Assembly: GCA_020724865.1 (NCBI GenBank)
Contig: DYGA01000001.1
Coordinates: 62,001 to 126,000, forward strand
Direction of reading: 5' to 3'
Origin: Candidatus Paceibacter sp.
GTDB taxonomy: Bacteria; Patescibacteria; ABY1; S139-126
Length of the DNA: 64,000 nt
Shown here: piece after piece, positions 35,518 through 42,941 of the stretch
Layout of the letters: each line of letters begins with the position of its first letter
Numbering within the stretch: the stretch's first letter is position 1
Program-made: the position numbers and the translations under genes
The notes under the pieces: generated by a model
The model's database searches: none
What the model saw: only the letters and a program-made list of their open reading frames with translations
Told to the model about the DNA's origin: nothing

Positions 35518-37527
35518 ATGACTAAAAAAATCTATAATCTACGTACAACCAAACCAACAAAAATTCAACTTGATTACACTAAAGACTTAAATGCTGAACA
35601 GCAGTTAGTGGTAAAATCAGCCGATGGGCCCTGTTTGGTATTGGCTGGAGCCGGCAGTGGTAAAACCAGAACCTTAGTATATAGAGTGGCCTACTTACTA
35701 GAAAAAGGGGTACCGGCTGACAAAATTCTACTAATGACTTTTACCAATAAAGCAGCTAAAGAAATGTTATGGCGCGTTGAGCAATTGCTTGGCTTTAAAC
35801 CTCAGCAACTTTGGGGAGGAACCTTTCATCATATTGGCAATATGCTCTTAAGAAAATACATTCAACATCTAGGTTATAATCAAAATTATTCCATCTTTGA
35901 TGAAGATGATGCAGAAACTTTATTACAATCTATCATAGCAGAAAAAAATATTAAAAAAGATAAATATTTCCCCAAAAGTGGGGTTTTGAAAAATCTTATT
36001 AGTTATAGCAAAAATTCTGGGCAACCAATAGAAAAAATATATAAAGAAAAATTTTCTTACTTAAAAACAAACATCCTGCCTGATATTATTGACATAACTT
36101 ATATTTATGAACAGCGAAAAAAACAACACAACGCTTTAGACTATGACGATTTATTGTTATTGTGGCTAAAATTAATGGAAACAAAACCTGTTGTAAGAAA
36201 GGAGATAATCAAAAAATTTCAATATATTTTGGTAGATGAATATCAAGACACTAATCATTTACAAGCTAAAATTATTGAACACTTAAGCCAACAGCATAAA
36301 AATATTTTAGTAGTTGGAGATGACGCTCAAAGTATTTACTCTTTTCGAGCTGCGGATATTAGCAATATTCTACAATTTCCTAAAAAAATATCTGGTACAA
36401 AAATTTTTAAACTAGAAAATAACTATCGCTCAACGCCAGAAATCTTAAAATTAGCCAACAATTCAATTAAAAATAATCTACATCAATTTCCCAAAAACTT
36501 AAAAGCTACCAGAGCCAGCGGGGAAAAACCAATCTTAATACCCGCCCAAAATATTGAACAACAAGCACAATTTATTTCCCAAAGGATTATTGAACTCACA
36601 GAAGAAGGCTATAAATTACGAGATATAGCCGTTTTATTTCGAGCTGATTTTCATGCTTTGGAACTTGAAATAGAATTAAACAAAAAAAATATACCCTATA
36701 TTAAAAGGGGGGGAATAAAATTTTTTGAACAAGCTCATCTTAAAGACATAATTTCTTTTTTAAAAATTTTACATAACCCTCATGATGAAATTGCCTGGAC
36801 CAGAATTCTCAATCTTCAAGTTGGCATTGGCCGAGTCGGAGCACAAAAAATTATCAATCAATTTACCAGTCTTACTTTGGATAAAATATTAAATACAGAC
36901 TTTATTTTACCTGCCAATTTAAAATCTACTTGGCAAAAATTTAAAACTGATTTAAATAAATTTTTTAATCATGATAAAAATGATATTGATGGTTGTATTA
37001 GAGAATTAATGTCATCATTCTATACGGTTTATCTGCAAACTAAATACGACAACGCTACCAAAAGAATCGAAGACATTGAACAACTAGAAAATTTCGCTTC
37101 AAATTATCAGCAACTTGAACAATTTTTGTCAGACATATCTTTATCAGAAAACTTTCGCGCCGATGAAGTTAATCCTGAAAAAAATGAACCAGAAGATTTT
37201 TTAATTTTATCTACCATTCATCAAGCTAAAGGTTTAGAATGGCCGGTGGTATTTATTATAAATCTGGTTAGCGGACAATTTCCTCATGCCAAAGCTATGG
37301 AAAATAATGAGGAATTTGAAGAAGAAAGAAGATTATTTTATGTAGCTACTACCAGAGCTCAAAATTTATTATATATGGTTTATCCTAATATACTGTATAA
37401 TCAATATTATGGTTTTATTTTTAGTCAACCTTCCGAATTTATTCAAGAATTAGATAGTAACCTATATGATATTTGGAATATAACTACAACTGAGGATGAA
37501 GATTTGCCTACGATTGAATATCAATGA
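35518..37527 (+). CDS. UvrD/PcrA/Rep-type SF1A DNA helicase
   Basis: A 3'-5' DNA helicase for repair or replication restart. Visible motifs are the Q motif LNAEQQL, Walker A GAGSGKT (44-50), motif II VDEYQDTN, motif III GDDAQSIYSFR, motif IV NYRSTPEIL, motif V STIHQAKGLEW and motif VI ERRLFYVATTRA. Length 669 matches Rep/PcrA size. No Shine-Dalgarno sequence; the leaderless promoter sits at 35502. Which of UvrD, PcrA or Rep it replaces cannot be decided. Confidence 0.94.
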   Translation: MTKKIYNLRTTKPTKIQLDYTKDLNAEQQLVVKSADGPCLVLAGAGSGKTRTLVYRVAYLLEKGVPADKILLMTFTNKAAKEMLWRVEQLLGFKPQQLWGGTFHHIGNMLLRKYIQHLGYNQNYSIFDEDDAETLLQSIIAEKNIKKDKYFPKSGVLKNLISYSKNSGQPIEKIYKEKFSYLKTNILPDIIDITYIYEQRKKQHNALDYDDLLLLWLKLMETKPVVRKEIIKKFQYILVDEYQDTNHLQAKIIEHLSQQHKNILVVGDDAQSIYSFRAADISNILQFPKKISGTKIFKLENNYRSTPEILKLANNSIKNNLHQFPKNLKATRASGEKPILIPAQNIEQQAQFISQRIIELTEEGYKLRDIAVLFRADFHALELEIELNKKNIPYIKRGGIKFFEQAHLKDIISFLKILHNPHDEIAWTRILNLQVGIGRVGAQKIINQFTSLTLDKILNTDFILPANLKSTWQKFKTDLNKFFNHDKNDIDGCIRELMSSFYTVYLQTKYDNATKRIEDIEQLENFASNYQQLEQFLSDISLSENFRADEVNPEKNEPEDFLILSTIHQAKGLEWPVVFIINLVSGQFPHAKAMENNEEFEEERRLFYVATTRAQNLLYMVYPNILYNQYYGFIFSQPSEFIQELDSNLYDIWNITTTEDEDLPTIEYQ

Positions 37528-37581
37528 GGCAAAATACATAAAATTGTGCTAAAATAAAAACGATTAATAATTATTAATTTT

Positions 37582-38646
37582 ATGTCCAGTTTAAATACAA
37601 AAAATATGAATTTAGAAAACCTATTTGAAATTGCTGTAGAAAACAATGCTTCTGATATTCATCTTTTAGTAGGTAAATCGCCTATTTTACGTGTTTCTGG
37701 AGACTTAAAAGAACTTAATGATTTACCTATTATCGTCCCTGAACTTATTCAAAAAATGATTAAAGAAGCAATAAACGAAAAACAGTATGAGACCTTTATA
37801 AAAGATCGTGAATTAGATTTTTCTTATCCTTTAAAAAATGGCACCCGCATGCGTGTTAATCTATTTTGGGAAAAAGAAAACATGGGCCTAGTCGCTAGAG
37901 TTGTGCCCAGTAAAATTCCAGCGATGAAAGAAATTATGATGCCTGAAGTTGTTTATCGCTTAACTAGGTTAAATCAAGGATTAGTTTTGGTAACTGGACC
38001 CACTGGTTGTGGTAAATCCACTTCTCTGGCAGCTATGATTGAGCTGATTAACTCAGAAAGAGGGGTAAATATTGTTACTCTAGAAGATCCAATTGAATTT
38101 GTTTATAAAAACAAAAAATCTATTATTAAACAACGTCAACTTGGTTCTGATATGCTATCTTTCCAATCAGCCTTAAAACACGTTCTACGCCAAGACCCTG
38201 ATGTTATTTTGGTAGGAGAAATGCGGGATTTAGAAACAATAGCTGCAACTATTACTTTGGCCGAAACTGGACACTTAGTTTTTGCTACCTTACATACGCT
38301 CAATGCCTCTCAAACTATTGACCGTATTATTGATGTTTTTCCGCCATACCAACAACCACAAGTAAGATTACAAGTCTCAATGACACTAGCCGGTATTGTT
38401 TCACAAAGACTCCTGCCAAAAAAAGATGGCGGCATGGTGGCTACTCGTGAAATTCTTATTAATACTCCAGCTATTTCAAATTTAATAAGAGAAAATAAAA
38501 TTCAACAAATTAAAACTATTATCCAAACTTCAGCCGCGGAAGGCATGATTTCTATGGATCAAGATCTAAAACGATTATACAATGAAAACTATATCGATAA
38601 AGAAACTGCCAAACAATACATGATGGATCCCAATAGTTTAAAATAA
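37582..38646 (+). CDS. pilT: Type IV pilus retraction ATPase PilT
   Basis: PilT powers pilus retraction. The N-terminal PAS-like ASDIHLLVGKSPILRVSG, Walker A GPTGCGKST (139-147), the Asp box LEDPIEFVYKNK, Walker B DPDVILVGEMRD, and the His box TGHLVFATLHT are intact. Length 354. AIRAG-type C-terminus is weak. The start may be M1 or M9. It is the only pilus gene in the window; assembly genes must be elsewhere. Ends at the 38668 terminator. Confidence 0.95.
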   Translation: MSSLNTKNMNLENLFEIAVENNASDIHLLVGKSPILRVSGDLKELNDLPIIVPELIQKMIKEAINEKQYETFIKDRELDFSYPLKNGTRMRVNLFWEKENMGLVARVVPSKIPAMKEIMMPEVVYRLTRLNQGLVLVTGPTGCGKSTSLAAMIELINSERGVNIVTLEDPIEFVYKNKKSIIKQRQLGSDMLSFQSALKHVLRQDPDVILVGEMRDLETIAATITLAETGHLVFATLHTLNASQTIDRIIDVFPPYQQPQVRLQVSMTLAGIVSQRLLPKKDGGMVATREILINTPAISNLIRENKIQQIKTIIQTSAAEGMISMDQDLKRLYNENYIDKETAKQYMMDPNSLK

Positions 38647-38667
38647 ATAAATTTTATATTAAAAAAC

Positions 38668-38690
38668 TCCACCCTTATGGTGGATTTTTT
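38668..38690 (+). terminator. pilT terminator
   Basis: TCCACC and GGTGGA (38668-38684) with six T following. Confidence 0.9.
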
Positions 38691-38757
38691 ATGATGCTTT
38701 TGTTTTACGAAATCCTAATCTATTTTGAACGAAACTGATAACACATGAACGCAGTCA

Positions 38758-38795
38758 AATCGGTCAGTAAAATTTCTGAAAGTCAAATCTTGGTG
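38758..38795. repeat. Imperfect copy of the tRNA-Lys trailer sequence (left flank of small island)
   Basis: This segment matches 40125-40163 at about 30 of 39 positions; both read AATCGGTC.G.AAAATT.CTGAAAGT and end in TGGTG. The right copy runs into the 3' end of tRNA-Lys. Here no tRNA follows, only a CACCA-like remnant on the minus strand. Confidence 0.6.
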
Positions 38796-38864
38796 CAATT
38801 ATATGACCAAATCCGAACTCACTTCGAGCGGGACTAACCGCCTCGCTTCGCTCGGCGTACGCTC

Positions 38865-38909
38865 GGGCGCGGCGGAATTCCCCCCTTGAACCCCCCTTCC
38901 GCCGCGCCC
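38865..38909. repeat. GC-rich 13-bp inverted repeat
   Basis: GGGCGCGGCGGAA (38865-38877) and its exact complement (38897-38909) enclose a 19-nt loop made mostly of C. There is no T-run, so it is not an ordinary terminator. Confidence 0.85.
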
Positions 38910-38948
38910 TCGCGGGAGGCCAAAAATTTTTTCGCCGCCAAAAATCAA

Positions 38949-39236
38949 CTAGAAAAGAGTATTGATTGCGATAGATCCACCAATCCAAAGCAGGATTGCC
39001 AACCACCCAAGGTTATTAGCCTTCTTAGCTTTCTTCGGCAATCTTTTTTTCCAGCCGTAGTAAAAAATCGCCTGTGCGATGAGGGGAGCAAACAGACACA
39101 AAATGAATACATACCAAAGAACATTTCCGCTTAGTGGTGATTCGTCCACCTGACCTTCGGGCACAGAGGATTTTTCTTTTCTCATCACAAAAAACGAAAT
39201 GATGCCGGGGATGAGTGTGAAAATTAGTAAATTCAT
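38949..39236 (-). CDS. Small membrane protein, function unknown
   Basis: 95 residues with an N-terminal hydrophobic segment (2-16), a helix in the middle (about 40-62) and one at the C-terminus (about 75-94), separated by basic loops. It lies 13 bases downstream of the larger membrane gene, so the pair is probably one operon. No family recognised. Both sit between the trailer-like repeats. Confidence 0.65.
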   Translation of the reverse strand: MNLLIFTLIPGIISFFVMRKEKSSVPEGQVDESPLSGNVLWYVFILCLFAPLIAQAIFYYGWKKRLPKKAKKANNLGWLAILLWIGGSIAINTLF

Positions 39237-39249
39237 AGTTTTTGATTAT

Positions 39250-40011
39250 TTATTTTTTAATTTGTAATTCTTCTCTCAGAAAATTAGTCAACGGGTGCGT
39301 ATACACATTCAGTATATAACTATAAGGATTATCTGTAAACGGATTTTTTGTGGACAGTAAAGATTGCTGTACTTCTCTGATTGGGTTTGGATTTTCTTTG
39401 ACCATTCTCTCTAATTCTTCTTGGGAGACAAAAATAGAGGTGTCATAAACTTGCACCGCTATTTCTCGACCTTTGTCAGTTTTTACAAATTCCACAGAAT
39501 CCATTTCCGCTATTCGTTGCAATGCTTCCGAGGTAAATGTTGATAATTCATCTCCTTGTATATTTAGACCAAATTTCTGCGGATTAGAAAGAATTGCGGC
39601 GTGAGAAGTAAAAACGGCTAGAAAAATTATTCCCATCGCTATAGCAATAGAAGGAAATTGTTTTTGAGGATTAACAAAACCGTAGTAAGAAGCGAGGGTG
39701 ATTAGTCCAGTAGCAAGAATTAAATATACGAGTTGTATTCCGTTCGGAATGGAAAAAAGTAAAATTCCAAGAGCAGCAGTAAGAGCCGCCCAACCAACAA
39801 AAATCCAACTTTTTTCACGGACAGTGAATAGTCCGAGTACAAATAAGCTCGCGAGCGTTATTGTAGTGCTAGAACTTAAAATTTTTTCTGGTACAGAAAA
39901 CAAAAACAACGCGGGGATGAAAAATATCCCAGCGTAAATCATCAATAGCCAACCCATAAATATAGCTGACGATTGGAAAAGCTGTTTATGTTTTTGAATG
40001 AAATTTTCCAT
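39250..40011 (-). CDS. Polytopic membrane protein, function unknown
   Basis: 253 residues from the ATG at 40011. The longer ORF from 40101 adds 30 residues encoded by GC-rich repeat DNA (METLAPPAQRG...), unlikely to be real. There are five or six membrane helices in the first 160 residues, then a soluble C-terminal domain with VEFVKTDKGREIAVQVYDTSIFV. No family recognised. Codon use looks less AT-biased than its neighbours, in line with transfer. Confidence 0.7.
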   Translation of the reverse strand: MENFIQKHKQLFQSSAIFMGWLLMIYAGIFFIPALFLFSVPEKILSSSTTITLASLFVLGLFTVREKSWIFVGWAALTAALGILLFSIPNGIQLVYLILATGLITLASYYGFVNPQKQFPSIAIAMGIIFLAVFTSHAAILSNPQKFGLNIQGDELSTFTSEALQRIAEMDSVEFVKTDKGREIAVQVYDTSIFVSQEELERMVKENPNPIREVQQSLLSTKNPFTDNPYSYILNVYTHPLTNFLREELQIKK

Positions 40012-40106
40012 AGCAAAATTAAAAGGTTGCCGCCAAAGAAATCTTTGGCTCGAACCTGCGCTTGGCGAGCCGCGCTGTGCGGGGGGAGCCAGTGTTTCCA
40101 TTCTCT

Positions 40107-40123
40107 GCCGCGCTTCGCGCGGC
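40107..40123. repeat. GC-rich hairpin in the tRNA-Lys trailer region
   Basis: GCCGCGC-TTC-GCGCGGC, a perfect 7-bp stem with a 3-nt loop, next to the right repeat. Confidence 0.8.
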
Positions 40124-40124
40124 T

Positions 40125-40163
40125 GAATCGGTCGGCAAAATTCCTGAAAGTTTGATACTGGTG
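40125..40163. repeat. tRNA-Lys trailer repeat (right flank of small island)
   Basis: Right copy of the 38758 repeat, running into the encoded CCA end of tRNA-Lys on the minus strand. It resembles, more weakly, the trailers of tRNA-Arg and tRNA-Leu. Confidence 0.6.
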
Positions 40164-40234
40164 GGTCGCACAGGACTCGAACCTGTAACCAATTGCTTAA
40201 GAGGCAACTGCTCTACCAATTGAGCTAGCGACCC
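40159..40234 (-). tRNA. tRNA-Lys (anticodon CTT)
   Basis: 76 nt. Acceptor GGGTCGC/GCGACCC, D-arm GCTC..GAGC, anticodon stem GTTGC/GCAAT with loop CTCTTAA (anticodon CTT, reads AAG), T-arm with GGTTCGAGTCC, and an encoded CCA. A promoter lies at 40284-40312. Confidence 0.97.
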
Positions 40235-40283
40235 AATTTTAAATTAAATAATAACGACTAATTTCTAATTACTAAACAATATA

Positions 40284-40312
40284 CTAATAGCAAATAATTA
40301 AATAATGGTCAA
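40284..40312 (-). promoter_or_regulatory. Promoter of tRNA-Lys
   Basis: Minus strand TTGACC (40307-40312), 17-nt spacer, TATTAG (40284-40289); predicted start about 45 bases before the tRNA. Confidence 0.55.
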
Positions 40313-40387
40313 TGCTAAATTATATATTCTCAATTTTAAATTTAAAAATATATTATATTTTAAAATAAGTTTAAATAATTTATGTCC

Positions 40388-40437
40388 TCCCTTATAACGA
40401 TAAGGAGCATCTACTCGGCAAACGCAACTTTTCTGCC
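40388..40437. other. Two adjacent hairpins downstream of the SET gene
   Basis: CTCCCTTAT/ATAAGGAG (one bulged C, AACG loop) is followed by TCGGCA/TGCCGA. Neither has a good T-run. They could be a processing site or part of a small RNA between the SET gene and tRNA-Lys. Confidence 0.4.
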
Positions 40438-40459
40438 GAACAATAAAATTTCAAGTTCC

Positions 40460-40972
40460 TTATGGTAAATTCCTATGAATTTTAGTTAAAAGAAACGGAG
40501 ATAACAATGGTTTTAATTTTAATTGCTGTTTCCGCGTTAAATATTTAAACCCTTTAATATGACCAAAACAATTTTTGGCGCCACAGACACACTTGAAATC
40601 AGTACCCCACTTTTTCATATCCCACTCTGTAGTGAGGTAGTTAAAAGTTATCTCTTCATTTTTCGAAATATTTTTAATGGCAATAAACCATTTTTTTTCA
40701 GTATCAAGCTTAGTATTTGGTGAACAACTATGATTAATAAAATCTTCTGGAACAAGATATTTTGTATCAATAAATTTATCCTTACTTATTTGCACCGCTT
40801 CCGGCGTAGAATTTGTGGCATTAACAAGCTTTCCTTTTAAAAAAATAATCTTATCACCTTTCCTAAATCTTTTATTGGCAAAAAGCGCTAATCCTTTTTT
40901 CCACACATAAACAACTTTAAGAGATTGAGGAATTTTCAAATTAAAAAGTCTTTTATTTTGCCTGATAAGCAT
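40460..40972 (-). CDS. SET-domain protein, putative lysine methyltransferase
   Basis: 170 residues that are essentially one SET domain. Visible are GLALFANKRFRKGDKI (SET-N), the knot FINHSCSPNTKL, ITFNYLTTEW (the catalytic-channel Tyr) and a post-SET-like Cys cluster CVCGAKNCFGHIKGF. It should use SAM to methylate a lysine of a protein; the target is unknown. SET proteins occur sporadically in bacteria, often by transfer from eukaryotes. The ATG is the first codon of the domain. Confidence 0.88.
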   Translation of the reverse strand: MLIRQNKRLFNLKIPQSLKVVYVWKKGLALFANKRFRKGDKIIFLKGKLVNATNSTPEAVQISKDKFIDTKYLVPEDFINHSCSPNTKLDTEKKWFIAIKNISKNEEITFNYLTTEWDMKKWGTDFKCVCGAKNCFGHIKGFKYLTRKQQLKLKPLLSPFLLTKIHRNLP

Positions 40973-41150
40973 GGTTTAAAAAAAATTAATGACTGAAAAA
41001 ATAAATTTGTTTACTTAATTTAATGCAAAAATCGGCCGAATTGCAAGAGAGGATAAATAAAACTTTATAAATTACTTAATGGAAAACTTATCACAAATGA
41101 AAATAATGTCGACAAAATTTGTGCCTATATTAATTAAAGATTGAAGAAAA

Positions 41151-41702
41151 TTAATTTTTCTCTTTTTCTTGGATTTGTTGGTATATTTCTTTTTTTAAAT
41201 TTTCAAAAATCTGAAAAGATTGAGGAAAGTGTAGACGAATATACTCTAATACTGAAGGTTGCAATTTATTCATCATAAGGTAAGGGTAAAACTCTTCTTG
41301 ATTCCTTAAAATAAATATTAAACCTGCTGTTTCGTTTTCAAAATCTAGTAAAATCGGATTAGCTTTCATAATTGCATCTTTTGATCTTTGATTATATTCA
41401 TCTTCATTAATTTCTCCCTTTTGCAATAAATTAAATAAAAAATCGATTTCTTGTGACCAGCGTAATTCTTTTTCCTTAAAATCTTTTAAAATAAAATCAC
41501 GCGCTTCATTTAAAACTACCCTTTGTTTTGTTGGCAAATTATCTATTTCTTTGTGCAGTCGTTCATGTGCTAAAACATCACGAAAACCTTCTTTATGCAA
41601 TTCATTCTCACTCAATACAATGTTGCCATTTTCAAAATATGACATAAAAACTCGTGCTTCTTCTTCGGAATATCCTAACTGCTCCATTTTCTTTAAAAAC
41701 AT
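41151..41702 (-). CDS. Protein with HExxH sequence, possible metallopeptidase
   Basis: 183 residues of no family I recognise. HERLH (46-50) in VLAHERLHKEID fits the zinc-binding HExxH pattern; a third ligand is not obvious. The remainder is helical and rich in Glu and Lys, without signal peptide. An AGGA about 10 bases upstream supports the ATG. It is the third ORF of a group starting at 42241. Confidence 0.6.
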   Translation of the reverse strand: MFLKKMEQLGYSEEEARVFMSYFENGNIVLSENELHKEGFRDVLAHERLHKEIDNLPTKQRVVLNEARDFILKDFKEKELRWSQEIDFLFNLLQKGEINEDEYNQRSKDAIMKANPILLDFENETAGLIFILRNQEEFYPYLMMNKLQPSVLEYIRLHFPQSFQIFENLKKEIYQQIQEKEKN

Positions 41703-41722
41703 TATCTGTTTTTCCTGACTAT

Positions 41723-41869
41723 TTAGATAGTTTTTTTAAAATAGCCTCCTGCTGGTGTTCCTATCATACCTGGATCAACTACTTCACCAAAGACAACCAT
41801 TACTTTATTAGGCACCACGTACTCACCATTTTTAATAAGTTGGCAATTTTTTTCATACAAATTTTTCAC
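41723..41869 (-). CDS. 48-aa ORF in frame after a TAG; second half of a split gene
   Basis: From GTG at 41869 this reads VKNLYEKNCQLIKNGEYVV... ending in TPAGGYFKKTI. It is in the same frame as the upstream 122-aa ORF and separated from it only by TAG and one codon. An AGGA overlaps the TAG, so re-initiation is possible. Otherwise it is the C-terminal half of an ORF broken by a nonsense codon, or joined by readthrough. Confidence 0.4.
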   Translation of the reverse strand: MKNLYEKNCQLIKNGEYVVPNKVMVVFGEVVDPGMIGTPAGGYFKKTI

Positions 41870-41872
41870 TTC

Positions 41873-42241
41873 CTAAAAATATTCCATATTGATTGTTTTC
41901 TTCTCCTCAACTTCAGATTTGGTTTGAGCAAAAGCAGATTCAGCCCTGATTAATGAAAAAATAACAACTAATGTCTTTAAGGCATTTCTCAATAGTGAAT
42001 TATTTCGTATCTTTTCCAAAAATGATGGGGATTCAATTACTTTTTCTACTTTTTTATCAATAATCTGTTCATTATCAGATGGCAAAATATCAAATTCATT
42101 TTTAAAGACTTGTTGTGCAGTAAAAATTTTTTCATTCTGTTCTAGCTCAAATTTTTGATCTCCAAACTTTTCAACTTCAATAGTTTTCGATTTTTCTTCA
42201 TTTTTATTTGTAAAATTATTTTCAATATAATTTTCTTTCAT
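41873..42241 (-). CDS. Exported or anchored small protein, N-terminal part of a possibly TAG-split gene
   Basis: 122 residues. A Glu/Lys/Asn-rich start of about 85 residues is followed by a hydrophobic stretch LKTLVVIFSLIRAESAFAQT that looks like a signal/membrane segment ending in an AxA site. After the short tail NMEYF comes TAG, then 49 more open codons in the same frame. No family recognised. First ORF of the 42241-41151 group. Confidence 0.5.
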   Translation of the reverse strand: MKENYIENNFTNKNEEKSKTIEVEKFGDQKFELEQNEKIFTAQQVFKNEFDILPSDNEQIIDKKVEKVIESPSFLEKIRNNSLLRNALKTLVVIFSLIRAESAFAQTKSEVEEKKTINMEYF

Positions 42242-42435
42242 AAAATAATTTTATTAAACTCTAATAATTTTTCTTGATTAAATTGCATTAAATTAAGTAA
42301 GTTAAATTAAATTTTTTCCGTAACAACTTGATAGTATTAGTAATAAATTTTCAAGTATCATAGAGCCTTTAATATTGTTTTATAAAATTTGCGTAAACTT
42401 TTTTTAATTTGTTAACTAGCGCGTGGACAGCGAGC

Positions 42436-42470
42436 GGAGCAATTAATTCCGACAAAGTTAGTTTTGGTGC
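42436..42470. repeat. 35-bp repeat at the 3' end of tRNA-Arg
   Basis: Matches 60205-60239 at 34 of 35 positions. In both places it runs across the encoded CCA end of a tRNA on the minus strand, so it is a shared tRNA trailer sequence (AAAACTAACTTTGTCGG in transcript sense). Confidence 0.85.
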
Positions 42471-42539
42471 ACCCGGAGGGATTCGAACCCCCAACAACAG
42501 GTCCGAAGCCTGTCATGATATCCATTTCACCACGGGTGC
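42465..42539 (-). tRNA. tRNA-Arg (anticodon TCG)
   Basis: 75 nt. Acceptor GCACCCG/CGGGTGC, anticodon stem ACAGG/CCTGT with loop CTTCGGA (TCG, reads CGA), T-arm GGTTCGAATCC, encoded CCA. Confidence 0.96.
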
Positions 42540-42547
42540 GTATACTA

Positions 42548-42576
42548 ATTTTACCTATTATCTAAAAAATAAACAA
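42548..42576 (-). promoter_or_regulatory. Promoter of tRNA-Arg
   Basis: Minus strand TTGTTT (42571-42576), 17-nt spacer, TAAAAT (42548-42553). The start would be only a few bases from the mature 5' end. Confidence 0.5.
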
Positions 42577-42598
42577 AAAAACACAACCAGCGTTGTGT
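42574..42598 (-). terminator. Terminator of the rny-ymdB-hup group
   Basis: ACACAAC/GTTGTGT 7-bp stem with a 4-nt loop and seven T on the minus strand. Confidence 0.88.
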
Positions 42599-42626
42599 AT
42601 TACGCCAAAATAAATTGTAAAATAAC

Positions 42627-42914
42627 TTAATTTTCTTTAACTTTCAAAGCGTCTTTTAAAGTTTTGCCAGCCTTAAACTTTGGCACTATTACACTTGGAA
42701 TTTTCATTGGTTCATTTGGTTTTTGCGGATTAACACCCATACGAGCATGTCGGTTACGAGCAGAAAAAGTACCAAAACCAGTAATTGTTACTTCGTTGCC
42801 AGCTTTCAAAGTGTCGATGATTAGTTCAACCATTGAATTTACTAAATGCTCGGTTTCTTTTTTTGATATACCAGATTTATCTGATAATTTTTGGATAAAT
42901 TCTATTTTGTTCAT
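42627..42914 (-). CDS. hup: HU-family DNA-binding protein
   Basis: A nucleoid protein that bends DNA as a dimer. 95 residues with MNKIEFIQKLSDKSGISKKETEHLVNS, ITGFGTFSARNRHARMGVNPQKP (the DNA-binding arm) and a basic end. A strong GGGAGGTG lies before the ATG, suggesting high expression. It follows ymdB and rny and ends at 42574. Confidence 0.96.
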   Translation of the reverse strand: MNKIEFIQKLSDKSGISKKETEHLVNSMVELIIDTLKAGNEVTITGFGTFSARNRHARMGVNPQKPNEPMKIPSVIVPKFKAGKTLKDALKVKEN

Positions 42915-42941
42915 AATTTCACCTCCCTCTTTTAATAATAA

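Larger units (their letters stand above)
38691..38948. other. Gene-free stretch with anomalous GC-rich hairpin block
   Basis: Between pilT and the membrane genes there is no credible ORF. It holds the left repeat (38758) and a block much richer in GC than the genome. That block includes a 13-bp perfect inverted repeat (38865-38877 with 38897-38909) around a C-rich loop, plus short GCGAAGCGAG-like units. The apparent ORFs here are reading frames through this low-complexity DNA. Confidence 0.6.

Noticed and set aside
38764..39006. 80-aa minus-strand ORF through the GC-rich block
   Set aside because: Its sequence is low-complexity Arg/Ala/Ser translation of the GC-rich repeats and it overlaps the better-supported 95-aa gene.
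40019..40219. ORFs overlapping tRNA-Lys and its trailer on both strands
   Set aside because: They run through the tRNA and repeat sequence; no ribosome site or protein-like composition.
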